Shown here: piece after piece, positions 25,765 through 34,288 of the stretch
How positions within the stretch are numbered: the first letter of the stretch is position 1
Layout of the letters: the number at the start of each line of letters is the position of its first letter
Assembly (NCBI RefSeq): GCF_900184935.1
Contig: NZ_FXYE01000002.1
Location: 992,001 to 1,056,000 of the forward strand
Reading direction: 5' to 3'
DNA from: Actibacterium lipolyticum
GTDB lineage: Bacteria; Pseudomonadota; Alphaproteobacteria; Rhodobacterales; Rhodobacteraceae
Length of the DNA: 64,000 bases
Program-made: the position numbers and the translations under genes
The notes under the pieces: generated by a model
The model's input: the letters and a program-made list of their open reading frames with translations, nothing else
Told to the model about the DNA's origin: nothing
Database searches by the model: none

Positions 25765-26625
25765 TTAGATCGCGGCCTTACGGCTTTCTTCTAGGTAAAT
25801 CTCGCGCAGGCGTTGTGCCACCGGGCCCGGGGTGCCGTCGCCCAAGGATACGCCATCAATGGCGATCACCGGCATCACGAAAGTCGACGCAGAGGTGATG
25901 AAAGCTTCGTCCGCTTCTTTCGCCTCTTCGATGGTAAAGTGGCGCTCCTCAACCTCCATCTGAGCTTCGCGGGCGAAACGCAGAACGGTGGCGCGGGTGA
26001 TACCGTGCAAGATTTCGCTGCCCAGATGGCGCGTGATGATCTTGCCGCCCTTCACGATGTAGGCGTTGTTCGATGTGCCTTCGGTCACGTGGCCGTCTTC
26101 GATCATCCACGCATCGTCCGCACCGGCGGCCTTGGCCATCATCTTACCCATCGAAGGATACAGCAGCTGAACCGTTTTGATGTCGCGGCGACCCCAGCGG
26201 ATATCGTCGATCGAAATGACCTTCATCCCGACCTTCGCCGCCGGGCTATCGGCCAAGTTCTTGGACTGGGTGAACAGAACGATTGTGGGCGGTGTTTCTT
26301 CGGGATCAGGGAAGGCAAAATCGCGATCAGCCGCTGCGCCGCGGGTGATCTGAAGATAGATCATGCCTTCGGTCAGGTCATTGCGGCGTACCAGTTCGCG
26401 ATGGATTTCCAGCAATTCGTCCTTGGTAACCGGCGACGCCATGTCCAGTTCCGAAAGGGAGCGTTCAAGCCGCGTGGCGTGGCCTTCGAATTCCAACAGT
26501 TTGCCGTCCAGAACCGATGTCACCTCGTAGACGCCGTCGGCGAACAGGAAACCACGGTCGAATACCGAAACTTTTGCCCCATCCTCGGGCACGTATTCCC
26601 CGTTCACGTAAACTGTACGGCTCAT
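25765..26625 (-). CDS. dat: D-amino-acid transaminase
   Basis: A 286-residue fold-type IV PLP aminotransferase. The N-terminus TVYVNGEYVPEDGAKVSVFDRGFLFADGVYEV is that of D-amino-acid aminotransferases. Lys150 in RRDIKTVQLL is the Schiff-base lysine. VTEGTSNNAYIV (180-191) binds the cofactor. It moves amino groups between D-alanine or D-glutamate and 2-oxo acids. AAGGGAG precedes the ATG, 12 bases after the dgcA stop. As the last gene of dgcN-dgcA-dat it widens that unit to other D-amino acids. A branched-chain aminotransferase is the alternative, less likely. Confidence 0.87.
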   Translation of the reverse strand: MSRTVYVNGEYVPEDGAKVSVFDRGFLFADGVYEVTSVLDGKLLEFEGHATRLERSLSELDMASPVTKDELLEIHRELVRRNDLTEGMIYLQITRGAAADRDFAFPDPEETPPTIVLFTQSKNLADSPAAKVGMKVISIDDIRWGRRDIKTVQLLYPSMGKMMAKAAGADDAWMIEDGHVTEGTSNNAYIVKGGKIITRHLGSEILHGITRATVLRFAREAQMEVEERHFTIEEAKEADEAFITSASTFVMPVIAIDGVSLGDGTPGPVAQRLREIYLEESRKAAI

Positions 26626-26637
26626 TCTTAGTCTCCC

Positions 26638-27603
26638 TTATCCCCAGAGGGCAGCGGCAGGCGGGTGCACGCCATCCTCGTCAAATCTCAACGGTTCTGG
26701 ACGGTCTTCGGCCAGAAGCAGCGGCCCGTCAAGGTCTGTCACTGTCGCGCCTTGGGCAACCAACGTGGCCGGAGCCATCGCAAGGGAAGAGCCAACCATA
26801 CAGCCAACCATCACCTCAAACCCACCGGCAAGCGCAGCGTCGCGCAGGGCCAGCGCCTCTGTCAGGCCGCCGGTTTTGTCCAGCTTGATGTTCACCAGAT
26901 CGTACTTGCCCTTCAGCGATGGCAAAGAGGCGCGGTCATGACAGGATTCATCGGCACACACCGGAAGGGGGCGGGCGATTTCGGCCAGCATGTCATCCTG
27001 CCCGGCGGGCAAGGGTTGTTCCACCAGTTCCACGCCTAATCGCACCAGATGGGGGGCAAGGTCGGTGTACACCTCGGCTGACCAGCCTTCGTTGGCGTCC
27101 ACGATGATGCGGGCCCTGGGGGCACCTTGGCGAACGGCCTCTAGGCGGGGCATGTCATCGGGTGTTCCCAGCTTGATCTTCAAAAGCGGGCGGTGGGCGT
27201 TTTTGGCGGCGGCGGCCCGCATGACATCAGCATCCGCAAGGGAAAGGGTAAAGGCCGTGATCTCTGGCCCGGGCGCGGTTAGGCCAGCCAGTTCCCAAAC
27301 GCGTTTACCTGCCTTTTTCGCCTCTAAATCCCACAGGGCGCAATCCACGGCGTTTCGCGCGGCCCCAGCGGGCAACAGCCCCTGCAACGCCGCCCGATCC
27401 AGCGGCACGGTCAATGCCTCTATCTGCTGGGTCACGCTTTCCAAGGTTTCGCCGTAACGCGCATAGGGCACGCATTCTCCCCACCCCTGCACGCCGCCGT
27501 CTGATATGCGCACGGTCAGCACCTCGGCCTCTGTGCGTGATCCGCGCGAAATGGTGAACACCTCGGCCAGTCGGAAGGTTTCGGGCGTTACGGAAAGTTT
27601 CAT
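26638..27603 (-). CDS. dgcA: Dipeptide epimerase / N-acetyl-D-glutamate racemase (enolase superfamily)
   Basis: A 321-residue enolase-superfamily protein of the muconate lactonizing group. The catalytic KIK is at 142-144, metal ligands fit Asp169 (DANEGW), Glu195 (EQPLP) and Asp218 (ADES), and the opposite catalytic base is Lys240 (NIKLDKTGG). This is the pattern of L-Ala-D/L-Glu epimerases. Next to a DUF1611 gene the family is known to act as DgcA, which converts N-acetyl-D-glutamate to the L form. The ATG at 27603 follows AGGAGG; it starts 22 bases after the dgcN stop. A longer upstream frame overlapping dgcN is rejected. Confidence 0.87.
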   Translation of the reverse strand: MKLSVTPETFRLAEVFTISRGSRTEAEVLTVRISDGGVQGWGECVPYARYGETLESVTQQIEALTVPLDRAALQGLLPAGAARNAVDCALWDLEAKKAGKRVWELAGLTAPGPEITAFTLSLADADVMRAAAAKNAHRPLLKIKLGTPDDMPRLEAVRQGAPRARIIVDANEGWSAEVYTDLAPHLVRLGVELVEQPLPAGQDDMLAEIARPLPVCADESCHDRASLPSLKGKYDLVNIKLDKTGGLTEALALRDAALAGGFEVMVGCMVGSSLAMAPATLVAQGATVTDLDGPLLLAEDRPEPLRFDEDGVHPPAAALWG

Positions 27604-27625
27604 GCAGCCTCCTGTTACTGGCGCT

Positions 27626-28627
27626 TCAGATGGCGGCCAGCGCATCCACCAATCGCGCCGCGCCTTGGCGGAACGGATCGACCGCAGGCAGGCCCAGACG
27701 TGCCTCAACCCCGGCCAGATATTCCAGCGCCTCTTCCTGTGACATATGCTGGGTGTTAACCGAAATGCCAACCACTTGGCACGCCGGGTTCGCCACCTGC
27801 GCCAAAGGCAACGCCGTATCGCGCAGCGTTTCAAGCGAGGGCAAAGCATACCCTGGAAGCCCGCGCATGTGATCGCGCGTTGGTTCGTGGCACAGGATCA
27901 GCGCATCAGGCTGCCCGCCATGGATCAGCGCCATCGTCACGCCCGAGAATGAGACGTGGAACAGGCTGCCCTGCCCTTCGATCATATCCCAGTGATCATC
28001 GTCATTATCGGGTGTGATCCATTCCACGGAACCGGCCATGAAATCCGCCACGACCGCGTCCAGCGGAATGCCGTTGCCGGTGATCAGAATGCCCGTCTGA
28101 CCCGTCGCCCGGAAAGAGGATTTCAGGCCCCGCGCCTTCATCTCTTTATCCATGGCCAATGCGGTGTACATCTTGCCGACCGAACAATCCGTGCCCACAG
28201 CCAAGCACCGCTTGCCGCTGCGTTTGACGCCATCGGCGATGGGGTATTCGACGCTGGGCACGCGCACATCGTGCAATTCCCGACCACATGCCTTTGCGAC
28301 GGCGGCCAGATCCTCTTCGTCCCGCAGCAGGTTGTGCAAACCACTGGCAAGGTCGAACCCTTCCTCTAGCGCCTGAACCAGCACCTTTTTCCACGCCGCA
28401 GAAATCACGCCCCCCCGGTTCGCCACGCCTATGACCAAGGTCTTTGCGCCCGCCGCCTTTGCCTGCGCCAACGTCATGTCGGCAAGGCCCAGATCAGCTT
28501 TGCAGCCGTCCATCCGGAACTGGCCGACCGCATGATCCGGGCGCCAATCCTTTATCCCTTGCGCCACTTTGGCCGACAATTGGTCAGGGGCATCGCCCAG
28601 AAACAAAAGATATGGGGTCTGGATCAT
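27626..28627 (-). CDS. dgcN: DgcN-type N-acetyltransferase (DUF1611)
   Basis: A 333-residue DUF1611 protein. A P-loop-like segment GTDCSVGKMYTAL is at 145-157, followed by FRATGQTGILITGNGIPLDAVVADFMAGSVE, the most conserved block of the family. DUF1611 proteins beside dipeptide epimerases have been shown to be D-glutamate N-acetyltransferases (DgcN) in marine bacteria. GGAGAGAATT precedes the ATG. It is the first gene of the operon and is divergent from mcl1 over 268 bases. Substrate here is inferred from the pairing. Confidence 0.85.
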   Translation of the reverse strand: MIQTPYLLFLGDAPDQLSAKVAQGIKDWRPDHAVGQFRMDGCKADLGLADMTLAQAKAAGAKTLVIGVANRGGVISAAWKKVLVQALEEGFDLASGLHNLLRDEEDLAAVAKACGRELHDVRVPSVEYPIADGVKRSGKRCLAVGTDCSVGKMYTALAMDKEMKARGLKSSFRATGQTGILITGNGIPLDAVVADFMAGSVEWITPDNDDDHWDMIEGQGSLFHVSFSGVTMALIHGGQPDALILCHEPTRDHMRGLPGYALPSLETLRDTALPLAQVANPACQVVGISVNTQHMSQEEALEYLAGVEARLGLPAVDPFRQGAARLVDALAAI

Positions 28628-28895
28628 AATTCTCTCCGCAGATTTGTCTGGGAAAGGCTATCAATATGACTGGGGAGTTCTTGCCTATCTTGCTGCAATT
28701 GCATCCGTATAAGGCAAGAAATGTCGAAGAATGGCACAAAGCTTGCAAGAAATATGCAAGCAGGATGAAGTTCTTAGCAGATACTTCGTAAGCAGCCGCG
28801 ATTCTGCACCTGCAAAAGACAACTTGAAGATGGCCGCGCAATATTCTACCAAATGCGCAAACGCAAATGAAACATCATTACCAGAAGGCCCGCAA
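28628..28895. promoter_or_regulatory. Divergent promoter region of dgcN and mcl1 with TGCAA repeats
   Basis: This AT-rich 268-base gap holds repeated TGCAA words: TTGCTGCAATTGCA near 28690-28703, TTGCAAG at 28743-28749 and TGCAAGC at 28755-28761, then CGCAAA copies near 28857-28866. Regulators of the ScfR/RamB/PccR type bind TTTGCAAA-like pairs in front of acyl-CoA pathway genes, so these may be sites for mcl1 control. A reading frame that extends mcl1 into this gap is not taken as coding. Confidence 0.4.
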
Positions 28896-29852
28896 ATGAG
28901 CTTCCGCATTCAGCCCGCCGCCCCTGCCCGTCCGAACCGCTGCCAATTGTTCGGCCCCGGTTCGCGCCCTGCTATTTTTGAAAAGATGGCCTCCAGCGCC
29001 GCAGACGTGATCAACCTTGATCTGGAAGACAGCGTCGCGCCTGATGACAAGCCCGAAGCGCGCAAGAATATCATTCAGGCGATTGGCGATATCGACTGGG
29101 GCAACAAATACCTTTCCGTGCGGATCAACGGCTTGGACACGCCCTATTGGTACCGCGACGTGGTCGATTTGCTAGAGCTGGCAGGCGATCGGATTGACCA
29201 GATCATGATCCCAAAGGTTGGCTGCGCGTCCGACGTATACGCCGTTGATGCGCTTGCCACCGCTGTGGAAACCGCCAAGGGCCGCACCAAACCGATCAGC
29301 TTTGAGGTGATCATCGAATCCGCCGCCGGTATCGCGCATGTCGAAGAAATCGCGGCCTCCTCGCCCCGGCTTCAGGCAATGTCTCTGGGTGCGGCTGACT
29401 TCGCGGCCTCCATGGGGATGCAGACCACCGGCATCGGCGGGACGCAGGAAAATTACTATATGGCGCACGAAGGGGCCAAGCATTGGTCTGACCCGTGGCA
29501 CTGGGCGCAGGCCGCAATCGTCGCCGCGTGCCGCACGCACGGTGTTCTGCCTGTCGACGGCCCATTCGGTGACTTCAGCGACGATGAAGGCTTTGTTGCC
29601 CAAGCACGCCGTTCTGCCACGTTGGGTATGGTCGGCAAATGGGCCATCCACCCAAAACAGATCGCCCTTGCGAACGAGGTGTTCACGCCTTCCGCCGAAC
29701 AGGTGCAGGAAGCCCGCGAAATTCTGGAAGCGATGGAAAAGGCCAAGGCCGACGGCGCAGGTGCGACCGTCTACAAGGGCCGCCTTGTCGACATCGCCAG
29801 CATCAAACAGGCCGAAGTGATTGTGCGTCAGTCTGAAATGATTGGCGGCTAA
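28896..29852 (+). CDS. mcl1: L-malyl-CoA / beta-methylmalyl-CoA lyase
   Basis: A 318-residue CitE-like enzyme, the length of the Rhodobacter Mcl1. It cleaves beta-methylmalyl-CoA to glyoxylate and propionyl-CoA, and malyl-CoA to glyoxylate and acetyl-CoA, in the ethylmalonyl-CoA pathway. Key parts: LFGPGSRPAIFEKMASSAADVINLDLEDSVAPDDK with the Glu/Asp metal ligands, FEVIIESAAGIAHVEEIA with catalytic Glu, and GKWAIHPKQ. AGAAGG lies seven bases before the ATG. Presence of this gene points to acetyl-CoA assimilation without isocitrate lyase. Confidence 0.92.
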   Translation: MSFRIQPAAPARPNRCQLFGPGSRPAIFEKMASSAADVINLDLEDSVAPDDKPEARKNIIQAIGDIDWGNKYLSVRINGLDTPYWYRDVVDLLELAGDRIDQIMIPKVGCASDVYAVDALATAVETAKGRTKPISFEVIIESAAGIAHVEEIAASSPRLQAMSLGAADFAASMGMQTTGIGGTQENYYMAHEGAKHWSDPWHWAQAAIVAACRTHGVLPVDGPFGDFSDDEGFVAQARRSATLGMVGKWAIHPKQIALANEVFTPSAEQVQEAREILEAMEKAKADGAGATVYKGRLVDIASIKQAEVIVRQSEMIGG

Positions 29853-29963
29853 GCGGTTCAGTCACACGTCGCGCAGCGTGAAAAACTGCGCGGCCGGCTG
29901 GCGCCCGGCGTTTCCCTGATGCAGCATGTCCGCGCGGGTTCACCAATCAGCGCACGGGAGGGG

Positions 29964-30059
29964 ATGATGCTTGAACTGTCGGCAGAAAATTCTGCCGCGA
30001 CTGGGGAAACGGCCGGGCGCCGCCATTGTATCTACAACGCAGATTATAACCTTCCCTGA
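29964..30059 (+). CDS. Possible 31-residue microprotein
   Basis: A 31-codon frame starts with ATG ATG directly behind GGGAGGGG, a strong ribosome site. The product is hydrophilic (MMLELSAENSAATG, ending YNADYNLP). It lies between the 3' ends of mcl1 and the AraC gene. A hairpin, GGCAGAA with TTCTGCC at 29981-29996, falls inside it, so the stretch may instead be a transcript end. No homologue is known to me. Confidence 0.22.
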   Translation: MMLELSAENSAATGETAGRRHCIYNADYNLP

Positions 30060-30893
30060 CTAGCCCCGCAGGGGCACATAGATATCCGTCAGCAAATCAT
30101 CCGGCGCAGTGTCCATTGGGGAATTCAGGTAAATCTCATACGACGGGGCGTCTGCCGGTTCTTCGCCTGAACGGGGCAGCCACTGGCCATAAAGATACTC
30201 ATACGCCGCCTTCAACCCTGCATACGGCCCTTTGAAATTGATCACCGCAGCGCGGCCGGGGTGTTGGCGCAGCTCTTCGACCCCGTCGGGCAGCGGCGTG
30301 TCGTCAACGATGAACCCGGCATGGCTGCGCAACTGATCCAGCGGCACGGCATCCACATCATCGTGGAATATCGCGATCATGTGTTCCGTGTGCGACCAAA
30401 ACTCTTTCGCCGAGAAGATCGCGGCAATCTCTCCATAGGCTCTGCCGATTTCATAATACGGGCCGGTGTGGGAAATGGCTGCGATGCGGCGCGCGGGCGC
30501 GTTGGATATGACAATGTCGAACATGGGTCTTTCTCCGGGGTGTGGGGATGAAAGCGGCAAAAAATCACCGCGTTGCCGGAACGCTGCGGGCGACAGGTTG
30601 AACTTTTCACTGAAGGCGCGGGTAAAGCTGGTCACGTTCTGATAGCCGCTTTTGGCGGCAATCTCAGCAATCGTATCTTCGGTCTGTACCAACAAACACG
30701 ACGCCCGAAACAACCGTATACGCCGCACCGCCTGCGCCGCAGTTTCCCCCATCATCGAGGTAAAAACACGGTGCCAGTGAAAGCGGCTCATCGCGGCGAC
30801 ATCGGCCAAAACGTCTAGCGAAAGGTCGCCTTCGGGATTTTCGTGAATGTATCGCAATACCCGCAACATGCGCTTTTCGTAATCACTTTGCAT
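30060..30893 (-). CDS. AraC family regulator with GyrI-like effector domain
   Basis: A 277-residue protein with an N-terminal AraC DNA-binding domain (residues 5-108; two helix-turn-helix units, LSLDVLADVAAMSRFHWHRVF and TIAEIAAKSGYQNVTSFTRAF) and a C-terminal GyrI-like/SOUL-type domain (about 122-276, with ARRIAAISHTGPYYEIG). This layout is that of Rob/SoxS-like regulators binding small, often cationic ligands. AGGGGCGATT precedes the ATG. No transport gene is adjacent, so its target is unknown. Confidence 0.88.
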   Translation of the reverse strand: MQSDYEKRMLRVLRYIHENPEGDLSLDVLADVAAMSRFHWHRVFTSMMGETAAQAVRRIRLFRASCLLVQTEDTIAEIAAKSGYQNVTSFTRAFSEKFNLSPAAFRQRGDFLPLSSPHPGERPMFDIVISNAPARRIAAISHTGPYYEIGRAYGEIAAIFSAKEFWSHTEHMIAIFHDDVDAVPLDQLRSHAGFIVDDTPLPDGVEELRQHPGRAAVINFKGPYAGLKAAYEYLYGQWLPRSGEEPADAPSYEIYLNSPMDTAPDDLLTDIYVPLRG

Positions 30894-31012
30894 AATCGCC
30901 CCTGATCAACGCTCTGACATTCTGTTCGCACTATTGGACTTTGCAAGTCTTGCTCAGTTGCAAATCTTGTTTTGCGCAGTCATATATCGCTCAACTCATA
31001 TAGGAGGCCCCT

Positions 31013-31972
31013 ATGCACTATCTCGAATTCGAAAAACCGCTGGCAGAAATTGAAGGCAAAGCAAACGAGCTGCGCGCGCTGGCCGTGGCGAATGAAGAGA
31101 TGGACGTAAAGCAAGAGGCCACCGCCCTGGACAAGAAGGCAACCGACCTTCTTAAAGATCTGTACAAAGATCTGACCCCATGGCGCAAATGTCAGGTCGC
31201 GCGTCACCCCGACCGCCCGCATTGCAAAGATTATATCGAAACGCTGTTTACGGAATATACCCCGCTGGCCGGTGACCGTAACTTTGCCGATGACCACGCG
31301 GTTATGGGCGGGCTGGCCCGTTTTGAGGATCAGCCGGTTGTCGTGCTTGGTCAGGAAAAGGGTTTTGACACCAAATCCCGCATCGAGCGGAACTTTGGCA
31401 TGGCGCGCCCAGAAGGTTACCGCAAAGCCATCCGCCTGATGGAAATGGCCGACAAGTTCAACCTGCCCGTCGTCACCTTGGTGGACACCCCCGGTGCGTA
31501 CCCCGGCAAGGGCGCCGAAGAACGCGGCCAGTCAGAAGCTATCGCCCGCGCAACTGAAAAGTGCCTGCAAATTGGCGTGCCACTGATTTCTGTCATCATC
31601 GGCGAAGGTGGTTCTGGCGGCGCTGTGGCATTCGCAACTGCGAACCGGTTGGCGATGCTTGAACACTCTGTCTATTCCGTCATTTCGCCCGAAGGGTGCG
31701 CGTCGATCCTGTGGAAAGACGCTGAAAAGATGCGCGAAGCAGCAGAGGCCCTTCGCCTGACCGCACAAGACCTGAAAAAGCTAAATGTGATCGACCGGAT
31801 CATCACAGAGCCCCTTGGCGGCGCACAGCGCGACCGCGAGGCGACGATTGCTTCGGTTGGCCGTGCGATTGCGGCAATGCTTGCCGAACTTGACGGAAAA
31901 GATCGCAAGACACTTGTGCAAGATCGCCGCAAAAAATTCCTTAGCATGGGAAGCAAGGGCCTTTCGGCTTAG
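31013..31972 (+). CDS. accA: Acetyl-CoA carboxylase carboxyltransferase subunit alpha
   Basis: A 319-residue AccA of usual length. An N-terminal helical part ([21 protein letters not shown]) leads to a crotonase-fold carboxyltransferase domain with [37 protein letters not shown] and [39 protein letters not shown]. With AccD it transfers carboxyl from biotin to acetyl-CoA, making malonyl-CoA for fatty acid synthesis. AGGAGGCCCCT precedes the ATG. accD is not nearby, as is normal. Confidence 0.97.
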   Translation: MHYLEFEKPLAEIEGKANELRALAVANEEMDVKQEATALDKKATDLLKDLYKDLTPWRKCQVARHPDRPHCKDYIETLFTEYTPLAGDRNFADDHAVMGGLARFEDQPVVVLGQEKGFDTKSRIERNFGMARPEGYRKAIRLMEMADKFNLPVVTLVDTPGAYPGKGAEERGQSEAIARATEKCLQIGVPLISVIIGEGGSGGAVAFATANRLAMLEHSVYSVISPEGCASILWKDAEKMREAAEALRLTAQDLKKLNVIDRIITEPLGGAQRDREATIASVGRAIAAMLAELDGKDRKTLVQDRRKKFLSMGSKGLSA

Positions 31973-32157
31973 CATTCCAATCCTAATAAATTGAAGAATT
32001 TCGAAAAGTTTCACTTTGAAGCTGTTGTCAGATCGTGCCTGCTGCATCTAACGTGCCAGCCGATAGTGTCTTAATTTTTTGCTTTTTTTCGACGACAGAT
32101 TTTGGCGGCCTCGGCATAAAACGCTTACGCCAAAGAATTTGACCAAGGTTATTTTAG

Positions 32158-32652
32158 ATGCGCTTTACCCTGCCGATTTCGGCCTTTCTTTCGCTAATAT
32201 TGTCCGGTGCGATTTTCGGTTTTTTCTATGCGTGGGTGTGTTCCACCATGTGGGGCCTTGATGCCGCTGACCCACGGGTCGCAATCAACGCAATGCAGGC
32301 GATGAACGCATCCGTGCGCAACGGCGTGTTTGCTCCGGCTTTCTTTGCCACTCCGTTTGTCATGCTTTTGACGGCCACGCTTGCCCAACGCCAAGACCGC
32401 GGCAGCGCAGCCTGGGCCTTTGCCATTGGCGGTGTAATCTATCTGTTCGGCGGGCTGGCCCTGACGATGGCGGTAAACGTGCCGATGAATGAATCGCTGG
32501 CCCAAATCTCTGTGCCGGATCAGCGTGAAGTGGCCGAACGGATTTGGTCTGACTATTCACCGCGATGGCAGATGTGGAACCAAATTCGCACGGTGCTTTC
32601 CGGGGTCGCGTTGGGGATGACGGGGGTCGGCCTCTACAATCTGCGCGCCTAG
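32158..32652 (+). CDS. DUF1772-like membrane protein
   Basis: A 164-residue protein with four predicted membrane helices (about 5-25, 55-75, 85-105 and 140-160). The middle motif VNVPMNESLA and the W-x-R-W-Q-MWNQIR segment fit the DUF1772/anthrone-oxygenase-like family. Such proteins are of unknown function in bacteria. The ATG is preceded by AAGG. Its stop codon TAG overlaps the plsC stop on the other strand within the palindrome CTAG. Confidence 0.72.
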   Translation: MRFTLPISAFLSLILSGAIFGFFYAWVCSTMWGLDAADPRVAINAMQAMNASVRNGVFAPAFFATPFVMLLTATLAQRQDRGSAAWAFAIGGVIYLFGGLALTMAVNVPMNESLAQISVPDQREVAERIWSDYSPRWQMWNQIRTVLSGVALGMTGVGLYNLRA

Positions 32653-33383
32653 CCCCCTTTGCGGAACCCTGCTTCGGCCATCAGTGCGTCCGACGCGGTC
32701 TCAACCGTTTCTTCCAAATCCACCATGAATTCACGGGTTGGCAGGCCCGCCGGAATACGCGGAAGAAACTCCACCACGGCCAAGCCGGGCTTACGATAGA
32801 TACTAGCGCGCGGCCAAAAGACGCCAACATTTGTGGCTGCTGGCACGCAGGCTTGGCCAAGCTGTTCGTACAAGACGCCCGTGCCAATCTTGTAAGACTT
32901 ATCAACACCGGGCGCGACGCGCGTTCCCTGAGGATAGATGATAAGCTGGCCGGGTTGTTCACGCCCTTTGTGCACATCGTCGACCATCTTTTGAATGGCC
33001 TGACCACGCTTGCCACGGTCAACCGGCACACAGCCGATGCGCATGCCGTACCAGCCCAGGATCGGTGCCCAACGTAGGGATTTTTTCATGATGAACTTAG
33101 GGCGCGGCGTGACAGAGACGATCATGATGATGTCAAAGAACGACTGATGCTTGGACGCGATCAGAACCTCGTCCTGCGGCACCTCGCCCCGAATTTCCGA
33201 GTGCAGGCCAACCATCCAACGCGCCGACCAGCGCACATACCGGCAATAGGCGTGTATCGCGTGAAATGCCCAGTCGCGCATGAACAGCGCAAACGGAGTA
33301 TAGATAATCGCCAGCACCAGCATCATCACGTACATCTGAATGATGAACAAAAGAGAGCGAACCCAACGCCACGCGTAAGCCAT
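32649..33383 (-). CDS. plsC: 1-acyl-sn-glycerol-3-phosphate acyltransferase
   Basis: A 244-residue membrane-bound acyltransferase of phospholipid synthesis. It adds the second acyl chain to lysophosphatidic acid. An N-terminal membrane helix (residues 10-35) precedes the catalytic HQSFFD at 79-84; later FVPVDRGKRG-type and YPQGTR boxes bind the phosphate. The ATG at 33383 overlaps the ftsX stop as TGATG, so it is cotranscribed with ftsE-ftsX. Confidence 0.93.
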   Translation of the reverse strand: MAYAWRWVRSLLFIIQMYVMMLVLAIIYTPFALFMRDWAFHAIHAYCRYVRWSARWMVGLHSEIRGEVPQDEVLIASKHQSFFDIIMIVSVTPRPKFIMKKSLRWAPILGWYGMRIGCVPVDRGKRGQAIQKMVDDVHKGREQPGQLIIYPQGTRVAPGVDKSYKIGTGVLYEQLGQACVPAATNVGVFWPRASIYRKPGLAVVEFLPRIPAGLPTREFMVDLEETVETASDALMAEAGFRKGG

Positions 33384-34288
33384 CAATTTATCTCCTTCAG
33401 CACGCGCAGCGCGGCAGCGCGAGTGGCCCAGAAGGCCACGAAACCCGCCAGAGGCGGAATAAACAACGGAATGATCCAGCCAAAGCCCTTAAAGCCAAGG
33501 CCGGTCAAAAAACCACCAGCACTGTCTTCGCCCGGCAACAGCGCGACTGCGATCATGCCACAGATGGTACCCACCGCTGCCCCCTGCAACGCCCGCCCGG
33601 TAAAGCGGCGCACAAAGGCGCGCGCGATGTAAACGTCACGCGCACCAACAAGGCGCAACACACGAATAAGCTTGGCATTGGCCGCCAACGCGGCATTTGC
33701 CGAAAGCGTTATCATCGCTGCCGTGGTCAAACCAATCAACAGAATGGAAATCCAGCCCAGCGTCCGCAACCGCCCCGCGGCGCGCACCAAGGGGCGCCGC
33801 CATCGCGTGTGATCATCCAGCACAGCGCCCGGGGCTTCGGCCGATAAACGCAGGCGCAGCCCTTCGGCGTCATAGCCGTTGCTGTCCTCGGTCAGTTCAA
33901 TCAGTTGCGGCAATGGCAAGCTATCGATTGGCAGGTCAGGGCCGAACCACGGCGTCAGCAGCGCACGTTGTTCTTCGTCGGTCAGAACCCGGGCTTCGGA
34001 AACCCCAGGCGTGGTGCTCAGTACATTCAGCACTGCGTCTGTCTGGGCCTGCATTTGCCCTTCGGGGGCGGAAATCCGCACCGTTGCGGTGCGCGCCAAC
34101 GCATCCGACCACCGATCCGCCAAGCGCCCCGTCGCCATCGAAAGCGCCAGCGCAAACACCGCCAGAAACGCCATCGCGGCCGAGGTGAACACCGTCAGCT
34201 TCACGGTGAACCCAGTCGGCGGAACAACCCTGTCTGCCTGACGGTCGCCCGCGGTCAAAGCCATAATGCGCGAAAAAAACGGGTTCAC
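33383..34288 (-). CDS. ftsX: Cell division protein FtsX
   Basis: A 301-residue membrane protein with the FtsX layout: cytoplasmic N-terminus, first helix (FTVKLTVFTSAAMAFLAVFALALSMA region), a periplasmic domain of about 110 residues, then three more helices near the C-terminus. With FtsE it forms an ABC-type complex at the septum that controls peptidoglycan hydrolases. The start is GTG at 34288, overlapping the ftsE stop as GTGA. It ends overlapping plsC. Confidence 0.9.
   Translation of the reverse strand: MNPFFSRIMALTAGDRQADRVVPPTGFTVKLTVFTSAAMAFLAVFALALSMATGRLADRWSDALARTATVRISAPEGQMQAQTDAVLNVLSTTPGVSEARVLTDEEQRALLTPWFGPDLPIDSLPLPQLIELTEDSNGYDAEGLRLRLSAEAPGAVLDDHTRWRRPLVRAAGRLRTLGWISILLIGLTTAAMITLSANAALAANAKLIRVLRLVGARDVYIARAFVRRFTGRALQGAAVGTICGMIAVALLPGEDSAGGFLTGLGFKGFGWIIPLFIPPLAGFVAFWATRAAALRVLKEIN

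Noticed and set aside
27604-27849. In-frame extension of dgcA into dgcN
   Set aside because: It overlaps a clear coding region and AGGAGG fixes the start at 27603.
28731-28895. In-frame extension of mcl1 by 55 codons
   Set aside because: The stretch is AT-rich, overlaps the promoter repeats, and the family length of 318 residues and a good ribosome site both place the start at 28896.
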